A DNA stretch of 64,000 bases. Source: Anaplasma phagocytophilum str. Webster (GTDB lineage: Bacteria; Pseudomonadota; Alphaproteobacteria; Rickettsiales; Anaplasmataceae). The notes under the pieces are model-generated. The model was not told the origin of the DNA, made no database searches, and was given only the letters and a program-made list of their open reading frames with translations. Below, in pieces: positions 16,993 to 26,872 of the stretch. The stretch spans positions 496,001-560,000 of the forward strand of contig NZ_LANS01000001.1 in NCBI RefSeq assembly GCF_000964685.1, in the 5' to 3' direction. The position numbers and the translations under genes are program-made. Positions within the stretch are counted from its first letter, which is position 1. Every line of letters starts with the position of its first letter.

Positions 16993-18297
16993 ATGGCTGA
17001 CGAAATAAGGGGTTCTAGCAGCGGGGAGAACATTGAGGATAATGTTAATGTAGTAGGTGTAGCAAAGAGTAAGAAGCTCTTTGTTATCATAGTGGTGCTG
17101 ATTGCTACTGGACTTATGTACTATTTTTTCTTCTTCAATAAGGAGTCTTCGGATAATGAGGAAGATACTCAGATTCCTCGTGTTATCGAAGAGAAGGAAG
17201 TAGAAAAATTGAGGAAGGATGCGGGAAGGCCGGCTCAGGAGACTGCTCCTAGAATCTTGACGCCACCACCGAGGTTGCCTGAGTTGCCGCCGCTTGTAAT
17301 GCCTACTGTACCTGATATTCCTGTGGTAACAAAATTGCTTAAGCCGCCTGTAGAGGAGGAGTTTGTTGAAGAGTATAACGTTCAAGAGGTTCCTTCACCA
17401 ATGGGTAATATTGCTCCTCCTGAACGCGAGGAGATATCTTTACCTTTGCCGTATAAGACGATAACAACTGAGCAGCCGTCGTTTCTGGGGTATGATAAAG
17501 AAAAAAGAGGAGCCCCTATGATCGCATTTGGTGGCGGTGGTGGCGAAGCTGCTGGTAGTGAATCCGGTGATGGTTCTGTTGGCGGGAAGGAAGATGCTCG
17601 GTTTACTGCGTGGCAAGGGTTAGAGGGTACTCAATCTCCTAGTGTTAGAGCGACAAGAGTGGGGGATACGAGATATATAATACTGCAAGGTCACATGATT
17701 GATGCTGTTTTAGAGACAGCAATAAACTCGGATATTTCAGGGGTGCTCAGGGCTGTGGTATCCAGAGATGTATATGCTTCTTCTGGAGATGCGGTTGTAA
17801 TACCGAAGGGGTCTAGGCTTATTGGTAGTTATTTCTTTGATTCTGCTGGTAACAATGTAAGGGTTGATGTTAATTGGTCCAGGGTCATTTTACCTCATGG
17901 CGTTGATATACAGATAGCGTCTAGTGGAACTGATGAACTAGGAAGAAATGGTATTTCTGGTGTTGTAGATAATAAAGTGGGCTCCATATTGACCTCTACT
18001 ATCTTTTTGGCGGGTATATCTTTGGGGACAGCTTATGTGACCGAGCAGATACCGTCGTTGCGGACTGAGACTGTTAAGGTTGAGACTCCTGCGGATGGTA
18101 AAGACGGGAAGAAAACTACTTCATCATCTCTTTCAACAAAGATAGTTTCTGATGCTATTAAGGATTTCTCTGACTCTATGAAAGAGATTGTGAATAAGTA
18201 TTCTAATAGGACTCCGACTGTCTATGTAGATCAGGGTACTGTGATGAAGGTATTTGTGAATCAGGACGTAGTATTTCCTCGTGATGCGGTGAGGTAG
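16993..18297 (+). CDS. virB10: Type IV secretion channel protein VirB10
   Basis: A 434-aa protein that spans the envelope and links inner and outer complexes. A cytoplasmic head of about 28 residues is followed by a membrane helix (about 29-50, LFVIIVVLIATGLMYYFFFF), a Pro-rich linker with PPPRLPELPPLVMPTVPDIP, and the C-terminal TrbI/VirB10 beta-barrel (about residues 225-430). Conserved pieces are ILQGHMIDAVLETAINSDI, VIPKGSRLIGSYFFD and the late VDQGTVMKVFVNQDVVFP. It is typical in length. virB11 starts 46 bases later. Confidence 0.95.
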   Translation: MADEIRGSSSGENIEDNVNVVGVAKSKKLFVIIVVLIATGLMYYFFFFNKESSDNEEDTQIPRVIEEKEVEKLRKDAGRPAQETAPRILTPPPRLPELPPLVMPTVPDIPVVTKLLKPPVEEEFVEEYNVQEVPSPMGNIAPPEREEISLPLPYKTITTEQPSFLGYDKEKRGAPMIAFGGGGGEAAGSESGDGSVGGKEDARFTAWQGLEGTQSPSVRATRVGDTRYIILQGHMIDAVLETAINSDISGVLRAVVSRDVYASSGDAVVIPKGSRLIGSYFFDSAGNNVRVDVNWSRVILPHGVDIQIASSGTDELGRNGISGVVDNKVGSILTSTIFLAGISLGTAYVTEQIPSLRTETVKVETPADGKDGKKTTSSSLSTKIVSDAIKDFSDSMKEIVNKYSNRTPTVYVDQGTVMKVFVNQDVVFPRDAVR

Positions 18298-18343
18298 GTA
18301 TGGAGGTGAAACGTTGTTTTGGTAGGGAGGATTTAGGTAGGAT

Positions 18344-19342
18344 ATGACTGGGGGTGGTGCAGCTTTAGAAACTTATCTTGAACCGCTTCGGGATATATTT
18401 GCTGAAGAAGGAGTAAATGAAATATCAATAAATAACTCATGTGAAGTATGGGTTGAAAATAGGGGAAATATTAGGTGCGAGCATATTGCAGCATTGACGA
18501 CTTCTCATCTCAGGGGGTTAGGGCGTCTTATTGCTCAGGCTACGGAGCAAAAGTTAAGTGAGGAAACGCCACTGCTTTCTGCGTCTTTACCCAACGGGTT
18601 TCGTGTACAGGTAGTTTTTCCTCCGGCATGTGAGGGTGATAAGATAGTGATGTCGATTCGTAAGCCTTCTGCGATGCAGTTGTCGCTTGATGATTATGAA
18701 AAAATGGGGGCATTTTCTCATGTTGCTCAGCAGAATGACAAGCTCAGAGATGAAAATAGCGAATTAGGTGAGTTGCTATCTAAGGGTAAAATAAAGGAAT
18801 TTTTAGAAACGGCGGTACAAAAAAAGAAGAATATAATTGTGAGTGGTGGTACCTCTACAGGGAAGACTACATTTACTAACGCTGCCTTGAGAGCTATACC
18901 TTTAGAAGAGAGGATTATTACTGTTGAAGACTCGAGGGAAATTGTCCTATCTCATCCAAATCGCGTACATTTACTTGCTTCTAAAGGTGGGCAAGGTAGA
19001 GCACGTGTTGGTACGCAAGATTTGATCGAAGCATGTCTTCGTCTTCGTCCGGATAGGATTATAGTGGGGGAGTTGAGGGGTGCTGAAGCCTTTAGTTTTT
19101 TGAGGGCTATTAATACTGGGCATCCTGGATCTATTTCTACGTTGCACGCTGATACTCCAAGGATGGCTATAGAGCAGTTAAAGCTTATGGTAATACAGGC
19201 AGGAACGGGATTACCAGCAGATCAGATTGTGAATTACATAATGAATATTGTGGATGTGATAGTGCAGCTGAAGAGGAGCTCTGGTGGAGTGCGCCATGTT
19301 TCAGACATTTTGTTCACTAAGTGTTCAGAGGGTAATAAGTAA
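18344..19342 (+). CDS. virB11: Type IV secretion ATPase VirB11
   Basis: A 332-aa hexameric traffic ATPase. Walker A GGTSTGKTT lies at about residues 166-174, the Asp box region VEDSREI near 197, Walker B RIIVGELRGAEAF near 240 and the His box GHPGSISTLHAD near 262. The N-terminal domain starts with LEPLRDIFAEEGVNEISIN. ATG 18344 follows the run TTTAGGTAGGAT, an acceptable ribosome site. It lies 51 bases before virD4. Confidence 0.95.
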   Translation: MTGGGAALETYLEPLRDIFAEEGVNEISINNSCEVWVENRGNIRCEHIAALTTSHLRGLGRLIAQATEQKLSEETPLLSASLPNGFRVQVVFPPACEGDKIVMSIRKPSAMQLSLDDYEKMGAFSHVAQQNDKLRDENSELGELLSKGKIKEFLETAVQKKKNIIVSGGTSTGKTTFTNAALRAIPLEERIITVEDSREIVLSHPNRVHLLASKGGQGRARVGTQDLIEACLRLRPDRIIVGELRGAEAFSFLRAINTGHPGSISTLHADTPRMAIEQLKLMVIQAGTGLPADQIVNYIMNIVDVIVQLKRSSGGVRHVSDILFTKCSEGNK

Positions 19343-19393
19343 TCTGCGGTTATAATTACTTGTGAGCACTTTTGTTTTGTAGTAGCGCTAGAT

Positions 19394-21616
19394 ATGCATA
19401 GTTCCAATCATATACGAAATATTTTGGTATTCTTTTGTGGGCTGTTTTGCCTGTTGGAGTTTTGCTTTTATATTTCTGGCGTATTATTTGTGCTTCTTGT
19501 ATGGGGAGTAGATTATTTAGATTTTAATGCAATAAACCCCAGTGTGTCAGATTTTCCCATGCGGCTGTGGCCGACTATTTTTCAGTATATTAGTAAATGG
19601 TGGGGGGATCCCAAGCTGTTTGGAATTGCTAATTCGCTAAAGTTGTGGGGTTCATTTTTTGCTCCTATTGGTCTTGTTTGTCTTGTGGCGTGGAATCTTC
19701 GACATGTTCTTATTGATTGGCGACCTTTTAAGAAGAAAGAATCTTTACACGGAGATTCTCGGTGGGCTTCAGAGCGGGATATTAGAAAAATAGGGTTACG
19801 CAGCAGACGTGGAATTTTATTAGGGAAAGATCAGAGGGGTTATTTGGTAGCAGATGGCTATCAACATGCTCTTCTTTTTGCTCCAACTGGGTCTGGTAAA
19901 GGTGTAGGGTTTGTAATTCCCAATCTTTTATTCTGGGAAGATTCTGTAATTGTGCATGATGTGAAGCTTGAAAACTACGACCTCACGAGTGGTTGGCGTA
20001 AGAAAATTGGGCAGGAAGTATATGTATGGAATCCTGCGCAGCCAGATGGTATCAGTCATTGTTATAATCCGCTGGATTGGATAAGCAAAAAACCTGGGCA
20101 GATGGTAGATGACGTACAGAAGATTGCTAACCTTATCATGCCGGAGCAAGACTTTTGGTACAACGAAGCAAGGAGTTTATTTGTTGGGGTGGTGCTCTAT
20201 TTATTGGCAGTTCCGGAAAAGGTTAAGTCATTTGGCGAAGTTGTAAGAACAATGCGTAGCGATGACGTAGTATATAACCTTGCGGTTGTATTGGACACGA
20301 TAGGTAAGAAAATACACCCTGTTGCGTACATGAACATTGCTGCATTCTTGCAGAAGGCGGATAAGGAACGTTCTGGTGTTATTTCTACCATGAACTCTTC
20401 TTTGGAATTGTGGGCTAACCCTCTTATTGATACTGCAACAGCTTCTAGTGATTTTAATATACAAGATTTCAAGAGGAAGCGTGTTTCTGTGTATGTTGGA
20501 GTTACACCTGATAATCTCACTAGGTTAAGGCCTTTGATGCAGGTTTTTTATCAACAGGCAACGGAGTTTTTATGTCGTACTCTACCTTCTGATGATGAAC
20601 CTTATGGTGTATTGTTTTTGATGGATGAGTTTCCAACTCTTGGAAAGATGGAGCAGTTCCAGACGGGGATAGCTTACTTTCGTGGGTACAGGGTAAGATT
20701 ATTTTTGATAATACAAGATACAGAACAGTTAAAGGGAATATACGAAGAAGCAGGGATGAACTCTTTCCTATCTAATTCTACTTACCGTATAACTTTTGCT
20801 GCAAACAACATAGAGACTGCAAACTTGATATCGCAACTTATTGGAAATAAGACCGTGAGTCAGGAGTCTCTAAATAGGCCTAAGTTTTTAGACCTTAATC
20901 CTGCTTCACGCTCACTGCATATTTCTGATACACAGCGGGCGTTGTTGTTGCCTCAGGAAGTTATAATGTTACCTAAGGATGAGCAAATTCTCTTAATTGA
21001 ATCTACTTATCCGATAAAGTCTAGAAAAATAAAGTACTTTGAAGATAAAACGTTTACGCGTAGGCTATTGAAGAGCACGTTTATTCCTACGCAAGAGCCG
21101 TACGATCCTGAAAAGATTCGTGGTGGAGTCGAGGGGGAAGCAGGTATTGTGTCTGAGGCTTCGGAGAATAGTGAAGATCTAAAGGCGTTGATGGGTAGTT
21201 CTAGTGCAGAAAATCCTCCTGAGCGTGCTGAATATGGATATGAAGATGATGGTGATCTTGTGGACAGAGAAGAATTTGAAGACCTATACGGTATAGGTGA
21301 AGAACCTGAAGATGATTTAGAGGACTTGGATGAGTCTGATGATTACTTTCACGACGAAGATGATGTTCTTAATGATGAAGACTACGACGATCCTTATGAA
21401 GATGACATGGAGTTAGAAGGGGACGGAGATTGGGATGAGAATGAAGCTTTTGAGGATGAGCTTTTAGATGATGAGGTTGTTGACGACGAGTTTGATAGCT
21501 TAGAGCCAGAGGAGGACGAAGACTTTGAAGAAGATGATTCTTTAGAAGAAGAGGATGAATTTGGAGAAGATCGACCTACTGATGACAATGATAGCAGTAA
21601 CGGAAGACTAAAGTAG
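19394..21616 (+). CDS. virD4: Type IV coupling protein VirD4 with long acidic tail
   Basis: A 740-aa coupling ATPase that recruits substrates to the channel. Two N-terminal membrane segments (about 10-40 and 75-98) precede the ATPase. Walker A APTGSGKG is near residue 162, Walker B LFLMDEFPTLGKM near 408, and DTEQLKGIYEEAGMNSFLSN near 440. The last 150 residues (about 590-740) are dominated by Asp and Glu with Ser and almost no hydrophobic residues. The core ends near residue 570, so the tail is an added domain, perhaps for binding the basic C-termini of effectors (inference). It is the last gene of the operon. Confidence 0.95.
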   Translation: MHSSNHIRNILVFFCGLFCLLEFCFYISGVLFVLLVWGVDYLDFNAINPSVSDFPMRLWPTIFQYISKWWGDPKLFGIANSLKLWGSFFAPIGLVCLVAWNLRHVLIDWRPFKKKESLHGDSRWASERDIRKIGLRSRRGILLGKDQRGYLVADGYQHALLFAPTGSGKGVGFVIPNLLFWEDSVIVHDVKLENYDLTSGWRKKIGQEVYVWNPAQPDGISHCYNPLDWISKKPGQMVDDVQKIANLIMPEQDFWYNEARSLFVGVVLYLLAVPEKVKSFGEVVRTMRSDDVVYNLAVVLDTIGKKIHPVAYMNIAAFLQKADKERSGVISTMNSSLELWANPLIDTATASSDFNIQDFKRKRVSVYVGVTPDNLTRLRPLMQVFYQQATEFLCRTLPSDDEPYGVLFLMDEFPTLGKMEQFQTGIAYFRGYRVRLFLIIQDTEQLKGIYEEAGMNSFLSNSTYRITFAANNIETANLISQLIGNKTVSQESLNRPKFLDLNPASRSLHISDTQRALLLPQEVIMLPKDEQILLIESTYPIKSRKIKYFEDKTFTRRLLKSTFIPTQEPYDPEKIRGGVEGEAGIVSEASENSEDLKALMGSSSAENPPERAEYGYEDDGDLVDREEFEDLYGIGEEPEDDLEDLDESDDYFHDEDDVLNDEDYDDPYEDDMELEGDGDWDENEAFEDELLDDEVVDDEFDSLEPEEDEDFEEDDSLEEEDEFGEDRPTDDNDSSNGRLK

Positions 21617-22040
21617 ATAGTTTTAGGTTTGTATTCTCTCAGTTATTTGATCAGGGTATGTGCTATTTGCAGTTTGTGAGTTAACGTGAGCACTTATTGT
21701 TTTTTAAGGATCTCTGAATGTCGGTAGGCGTTCATGAGTGCTAAATTGGGGACAGATGTAATGCAAATGTCCTCAGTTTGGTAGTTTTGAGAGTAGTATT
21801 TGTCTGAAAACCCTAGGTTTCTATTTAAGAGATTTTGGAATGCAATTTTCGACTGTGTGTGTTTGTCACTATGGTTTGAGTGCCAATCTGACAGCATGCT
21901 AGAGTACAGAAGCTTGGTGTATTTCTTTCCTTATTCCTTTGTTGAATAGCCTAAAACACTTTAAAGGACTACATATATGCTTCCATACGTTCAGTGATCT
22001 TGGAGCTTTGGCTAAGTACTAGGTTTTCATAGCATATGAC
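21617..22040. other. Spacer after virD4
   Basis: About 420 bases with no gene I can support. A minus-strand 67-codon frame at 21694-21897 is probably chance. No clear intrinsic terminator for the vir operon was found. Confidence 0.4.
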
Positions 22041-22157
22041 TCATATAGTTACCCTAAGTTTTATAAGCGTGTATGTTCTGAGTTCCATTATCCTAGCCAA
22101 CCATGGATTTAGATAAATTTGGAATTTTGGAGACCTGTTATCTAGGATTCTATTATT
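22041..22157 (+). repeat. p44 5' chimeric flank, copy 2
   Basis: Nearly identical to 13685-13800. Here the added start (MDLDKFGILETCYLGFYY) is in frame with the p44 sequence that follows. Both copies switch to p44 at the same point, TATAAGGGAGAGTA. Confidence 0.8.
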
Positions 22158-22954
22158 TGGATGTACAAGGGTATAAGGGAGAGTACTTAAAGGATGGAAA
22201 GAGTGTAAAGCTAGAGTCACACAAGTTTGACTGGAACACTCCTGATCCTCGGATTGGGTTTAAGGACAACATGCTTGTAGCTATGGAAGGCAGTGTTGGT
22301 TATGGTATTGGTGGTGCCAGGGTTGAGCTTGAGATTGGTTACGAGCGCTTCAAGACCAAGGGTATTAGAGATAGTGGTAGTAAGGAAGATGAAGCTGATA
22401 CAGTATATCTACTAGCTAAGGAGTTAGCTTATGATGTTGTTACTGGGCAGACTGATAAGCTTACTGCTGCTCTTGCTAAAACCTCCGGTAAGGATATTGT
22501 TCAGTTTGCTAAGGCGGTGGAGATTTCTGCTCCTAAGATCGATAAGCAGGTTTGTGTGACGAAGAAGCATAGTGGTAATAGCGGGAATAAGTATGGAGCA
22601 TACACGGACAAGGGGAGTACGAAGAGAAGTGATAATAACACGGCGTTGTGTGGTGACGACGGAGGGAGTACACATACGAGTGGTGCCAATGATAGTCCTC
22701 AGGTTTTTCGGGATTTTGTTTCTAAAACGCTGCTAGGTGATGGTAGTAAGAATTGGCCAACATCTACTAAAGGTGAAAGTGCGACTGAGCCTAAACAAAA
22801 CGACAATGCCAAAGCTGTAGCGGGAGACCTAACAAAGCTCACCCCTGAAGAAAAAACCATAGTAGCATGGTTACTAGCTAAAACTATTGAAGGTGGGGAA
22901 GTTGTGGAAATCAGAGCAGTTTCTTCTACTTCTGTGATGGTCAATGCTGATTGA
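22103..22954 (+). pseudogene. p44/msp2 donor fragment with replaced N-terminus
   Basis: An open frame of 283 codons. The first 28 codons come from the chimeric flank. After GEYLKDGKSVKLESHKFDW the sequence is p44, but 27 bases present in other copies are missing at the join. The 5' conserved region, Cys-containing variable core, NWPTST and [19 protein letters not shown] flanks are intact. It ends abruptly at VMVNAD where complete p44 copies continue [13 protein letters not shown]. There is no signal peptide and no 3' end, so a silent donor is the best reading. Confidence 0.88.
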
Positions 22955-23078
22955 GATTATAAGGTTGTTCAGGAGAGAGAGCTAGTTCTAGAGTGTAATA
23001 TTAGTGGAATGATCTAGGGATTTATAATCCAATACCTAGAGTTTTATATAAAGCTATTCAAAGATCTATTATTAGAGA

Positions 23079-23703
23079 GGAAGAAGTAGATACAGTATAT
23101 CTACTAGCTAAGGAGTTAGCTTATGATGTTGTTACTGGACAGACTGATAAGCTTGCTGCTGCTCTTGCTAAAACCTCTGGTAAAGATATCGTTCAGTTTG
23201 CTAAGGCGGTGGAGATTTCTCATTCTGATATTGGTAAGAAGGTTTGTGAGACGAAGAAGGGGAAACAAGCCACCAATAAATGGGCACAGTATGCGGAAGC
23301 TACGGAGGGGGCTGCACTCAGTGCTAATACTTCAGTTTGTGGAGGTGAGAACTATAAATCCGACGACAACGGCGGTATGGGGCCTGAAGCTCTGAAGGAG
23401 TTTGTAGGAAAAACGCTCCAAAATAATGGTAATAAGAACTGGCCTACATCTACTGGAAGAACTCCCACAACTAACGACAACGCCAAAGCTGTAGCGGACG
23501 ACCTCACTAAGAAACTCACCCCCGAAGAAAAAACCATAGTAGCTGGGTTATTAGCTAAAACTATTGAAGGGGGTGAAGTTGTTGAGATTAGAGCAGTTTC
23601 CTCTACCTCTGTGATGGTCAATGCTTGTTATGATCTTCTTAGTGAAGGCTTAGGCGTTGTTCCTTATGCTTGTGTTGGTCTGAGCGGTATAAAAGAAGCA
23701 TAA
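23079..23703 (+). pseudogene. p44/msp2 donor fragment
   Basis: Homology starts at about 23088 (GATACAGTATATCTACTAGC, encoding [12 protein letters not shown]) and continues through [13 protein letters not shown], a distinct variable core with CETKKGKQATNKW, the NWPTST motif, and the 3' flank up to [16 protein letters not shown]. It then stops in unrelated sequence (IKEA). The 5' conserved third and the 3' barrel end are missing. The open frame 23209-23703 covers only part of it. Confidence 0.88.
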
Positions 23704-23963
23704 AAAGTGCTGTAGCTCATAATTAAAATAGCACTTCGTTGGATGTAGGCTCTTTCATACTCGCCGATGAACTAAAATCTGTGCTCTGCTTCTCGAATAG
23801 GCACCTCTCCCGTGCTGTTACATTGTAGAGCAACCATCTAGCGTAGCAAATTTATCGAATGCCCTGCATTGGGTTGCTATCTTTCCATATAACTACGCAG
23901 CATAAGAGCTCTCTCCGAATAGAGCCATACGTTGGCGTGTATAGACCCTAGCAGCCATTGCTT

Positions 23964-24398
23964 TTATAAATCTTCGTCATACGGGTCACTGCTGTTGTAT
24001 AGCTTTTGCTGTCTTTCTCGGCGTTCTTGTTCTTCTATGCAATACAAAGTTACAGGATTTGCCTTTAATCTTCCTAATCCTATTTTTTCTCCTGTCTCTT
24101 CGCAGTAGCCGTATAAACCCTCATCTATTCTCTGAAGCGCCTTGTCGATTTCCAAAGCAAGTTCGTCATTGCGATTACAAGCCTGTAATGTAAGATCAGT
24201 GTCGTATTCCCGTGTAGCCATATCGGTTAAGTCTGCGTCTACATGAGATTGTAACACTTCCCTAGTTTTTTCTTCCGACTCCTTTTTCAACGCCGCCTTC
24301 CACTGAATAAGCTTCTGCCTAAAGTAGTCTAATTGTCTATGGTTCATGTAATTTTCATCGTCTTCATCGTCGAAGACATAGTCTTTCGGTAACACCAC
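23964..24398 (-). CDS. dksA: DksA-family RNA polymerase-binding transcription factor
   Basis: A 144-aa protein. DksA binds in the RNA polymerase secondary channel and adjusts rRNA and stress promoters. The N-terminal part is a coiled coil with the tip around DMATREYDTDLTLQACNRND. The C-terminal zinc-finger-like region reads GYCEETGEKIGLGRLKANP then VTLYCIEEQERRER. Only two of the four classical zinc Cys are present, as CxxT and CxxE. Many alphaproteobacterial DksA proteins also have a reduced set, so function is probably kept. ATG 24398 is the natural start; ccmB lies divergently. Confidence 0.9.
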   Translation of the reverse strand: MVLPKDYVFDDEDDENYMNHRQLDYFRQKLIQWKAALKKESEEKTREVLQSHVDADLTDMATREYDTDLTLQACNRNDELALEIDKALQRIDEGLYGYCEETGEKIGLGRLKANPVTLYCIEEQERRERQQKLYNSSDPYDEDL

Positions 24399-24502
24399 TT
24401 CCGCCCTCGTTAATGCATAACTGAAACACAGATCCTAAGAATGCTTGATTAATATTTGGTGTATTACTATGCTGCAAAAAAGCAATATTGTGTTTCGCTA
24501 GA

Positions 24503-25168
24503 GTGTCATACTTAAAAGCATTTGTGCATGAACTACGAGTTATTGCCCGTCGAGGAGGGAGTTCAGCACATGTTGCAGTGTTGTTTGCTATTGTAGTAGG
24601 AACTGCACTATTTGTATTGCCACCGGAATGTATCGCAAGTGTTATGCCATCTCTTTTTTGGGTATGTGGTGTTTCGGTGATGCAAATCTCTATAAGGGCA
24701 CTGTTTGAAGAGGATTATTACAGCGGAGTCCTGGAACAATTGCTAATACAAAACTTGCTTCCGGAGATTATTTTATTTTTCAAGATACTGGCAAATTGGT
24801 TTTGTGTCGCAATACCAATCAGTATCGTCGCAATGGTTATAGATTTTGTTGTCTTGGGAGATGGCTTTACACATGTGCTTGTATTTGGTGCAATATTGAG
24901 TGCAACGCTGCTGATAGTGAATTTTATCGCTGCTGTGGGGCATGCATTAGTTCTAGGTGGTGAAGGAGGATTGGTAATTGCGCAGGTCTTAATATTCCCT
25001 ATAGTCGTTCCCGTAGTAGTGTACTTTAATCTCCTTCTTCAGGCATTGAAGGGTGTAGTATTTTATACGTACACTATGACGCTTCTTGGAGTGGGTATGA
25101 TGTGCCTCATACCTATTAGCATATTTTTCGTTCTCTCAGCTATCAAGTTAGCTGTAGAGCAAAATTGA
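24503..25168 (+). CDS. ccmB: Heme exporter protein B (cytochrome c maturation)
   Basis: About 221 residues from GTG 24503; a TTG at 24488 would add five residues. CcmB is the permease of the CcmAB ABC complex needed to release heme-loaded CcmE during cytochrome c maturation. Six hydrophobic segments are visible, for example HVAVLFAIVVGTALFVLPP and PIVVPVVVYFNLLLQALKG. The conserved ALFEEDYYSGVLEQLLIQ and the motif GEGGLVIAQVLIFPIVVPV support the family. No ccmA or ccmC is nearby, as expected for scattered ccm genes in Rickettsiales. Confidence 0.88.
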   Translation: MSYLKAFVHELRVIARRGGSSAHVAVLFAIVVGTALFVLPPECIASVMPSLFWVCGVSVMQISIRALFEEDYYSGVLEQLLIQNLLPEIILFFKILANWFCVAIPISIVAMVIDFVVLGDGFTHVLVFGAILSATLLIVNFIAAVGHALVLGGEGGLVIAQVLIFPIVVPVVVYFNLLLQALKGVVFYTYTMTLLGVGMMCLIPISIFFVLSAIKLAVEQN

Positions 25169-25202
25169 CTTTTAGTTGATATATCCTATTATAGCAAATA
25201 TT

Positions 25203-25275
25203 GGGTGATTAGCTCAGGTGGTAGAGCGTTTGCTTGACGTGCAAAAGGCCACTGGTTCGAGTCCAGTATCACCCA
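25203..25275 (+). tRNA. tRNA-Val (anticodon GAC)
   Basis: Complete cloverleaf: acceptor GGGTGAT/ATCACCC, D arm GCTC/GAGC, anticodon stem TTTGC/GCAAA with loop TTGACGT (anticodon GAC), T arm ACTGG/CCAGT with TTCGAGT, discriminator A. CCA is not encoded. Confidence 0.96.
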
Positions 25276-25293
25276 CTCTTGATGTGGTGTGTA

Positions 25294-26187
25294 ATGACAA
25301 GTTGCGATAGTCAGTATTCTCCTAGCATGCACAGACGGATGGTAATGGCCATTGTTGTAGTAGCGTGCACGTTGGTAGTCGAGACAATCGGTGGTTTTGT
25401 ATCGCACTCATTGGTTCTTCTTTCTGATGCAGGACATGTATTTATTGATTTAGTGGCGCTTATCCTGAGCTTTGCGGCGTACAGGTTGGCCACTAAAGAG
25501 GCTGATGAACAGAGATCTTACGGTTATCATCGGTTTCAGGTTATGGCAGCATTCGTCAATGGAATATCCTGGTTCGTCATAGCTGCTCTAATAGTAATTG
25601 AGTCTATCAAACGTTTTGTGAACCCTGTGGAAGTGCACGGACATCTGATGCTACCCGTGGCTGTAGTAGGGTTTGCTGCAAATATCTTTGTATTTTGTAT
25701 GATGTACAGAAGGGGGGAACATAATCTCAATATCCGCAGTGCTGTTCTGCATGTTATTGGAGATCTCCTTTGTTCTGTGGCTGCTATTGCTTCATCGATA
25801 ATCATCAGGTTTAGCGGGTGGCAGATAATAGACCCAATGTTGTCTTTATTGGTCAGTACCGTGATGTTGATCAGCGCATTTAGTATTGTAAAAAACTCAA
25901 GTAACATTTTGCTCGAGGGCAAGCCGTATAATATCGACGTAGGTGAGCTGCAAAGGAATATCACAAGTGCAATACCGAATGTAATTGATGTGCACCATGT
26001 GCATCTTTGGTCATTAACTGCAGAGTATCCAATAATGACTATGCACGTGCGTATCGCCTGCGGTTCTTCTGACGTGGCAAGTTCTGTACAAGTAGTTAAA
26101 TCGATCAAGAAGTTGTTACAGGAAAGGTTTAGTATCTCGCATGTTACGATAGAGATCGAACATGAAGAGTGTTCAGACGCTAATTAA
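25294..26187 (+). CDS. Cation diffusion facilitator (CzcD/ZitB-type) efflux protein
   Basis: A 297-aa inner-membrane exporter of divalent metals such as zinc. Six membrane segments fit the CDF fold. The metal site motifs are SDAGHVFIDLVALILS in helix 2 (HxxxD) and HVIGDLLCSV in helix 5 (HxxxD). A His-rich soluble domain follows, with DVHHVHLWSLTAEYPIMTMH. The open frame extends back through the tRNA-Val gene, so the true start must be ATG 25294 or ATG 25327; 25294 is used here. Metal specificity is not determined. Confidence 0.9.
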   Translation: MTSCDSQYSPSMHRRMVMAIVVVACTLVVETIGGFVSHSLVLLSDAGHVFIDLVALILSFAAYRLATKEADEQRSYGYHRFQVMAAFVNGISWFVIAALIVIESIKRFVNPVEVHGHLMLPVAVVGFAANIFVFCMMYRRGEHNLNIRSAVLHVIGDLLCSVAAIASSIIIRFSGWQIIDPMLSLLVSTVMLISAFSIVKNSSNILLEGKPYNIDVGELQRNITSAIPNVIDVHHVHLWSLTAEYPIMTMHVRIACGSSDVASSVQVVKSIKKLLQERFSISHVTIEIEHEECSDAN

Positions 26188-26263
26188 GAAAAGTAGTCTA
26201 AAGGCGTATGTATTAATCTTACGATAATCACTACTGATTAGTATATTATACGTCGGTATTGTA

Positions 26264-26872
26264 ATGGTAGAGATGTTCTGGAAGTGCAGGAAAACGTTTT
26301 GCCGTGTTGTGACGTTGTCTCTTTTTATGTTTGTGGCATTTTCTAATGCTAGTCACGCATGCGAGCAACAATATCGGCATATATGCCAATTTGTGGAAGA
26401 GTTGAAGACCAGAGTACGTGTCATTGTTTTAGAGGACAAGGCGGTTAGAGAATCTTTAGGACAAGCGGTGCAAGAGGTTCTTGATTTTCCTAGACTTTCT
26501 AAGTTTGCGATGGGGCAATACTGGAAAGATGCAGATATGCGTCAGAGAGATGAGTTTCAGGATGTATATAGTCAATACATAAAGAAAGTATACGTGACGC
26601 AGTTGAAGGAGTTTGCACATCACGGGATGAAGATTCTGTCTGTTCGCGAGCTTGGTGAAGGTAAGTACGCGGTTCGTGTTCGGTTAACCCATCCTGAACA
26701 TAGGGATGATTTTATAGTGCTAGAATTTCATATTGTGGAAGCAAGCACTCTTAAGATCAGTGACATAAGAATCAACAATTCTTTGAGTATCTCTGTAAAC
26801 CAGAGGACCATGGTGAACGAAGTAATTCAAAAATACGGTATTGACGGAGCAATATCTCATTTTAGACGATAG
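26264..26872 (+). CDS. mlaC: MlaC-like periplasmic phospholipid-binding protein
   Basis: A 202-aa protein of the MlaC/Ttg2D family, which ferries phospholipid across the periplasm to the MlaFE complex. The signal peptide covers about residues 1-31 (hydrophobic VVTLSLFMFVAFSNASHA). The mature part has the family blocks VLDFPRLSKFAMGQYWKDAD and QRDEFQDVYSQYIKKVYVTQL, then LEFHIVEASTLKISDIRIN near the end. ATG 26264 is followed by an in-frame ATG at 26273, so the start could be either. mlaE and mlaF are 20 kb away. Confidence 0.88.
   Translation: MVEMFWKCRKTFCRVVTLSLFMFVAFSNASHACEQQYRHICQFVEELKTRVRVIVLEDKAVRESLGQAVQEVLDFPRLSKFAMGQYWKDADMRQRDEFQDVYSQYIKKVYVTQLKEFAHHGMKILSVRELGEGKYAVRVRLTHPEHRDDFIVLEFHIVEASTLKISDIRINNSLSISVNQRTMVNEVIQKYGIDGAISHFRR

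Noticed and set aside
21394-21588. Minus-strand Ser-rich frame
   Set aside because: It is the complement of the Asp/Glu-rich VirD4 tail.
25189-25407. Minus-strand 72-codon frame
   Set aside because: It overlaps tRNA-Val and the cation efflux gene.
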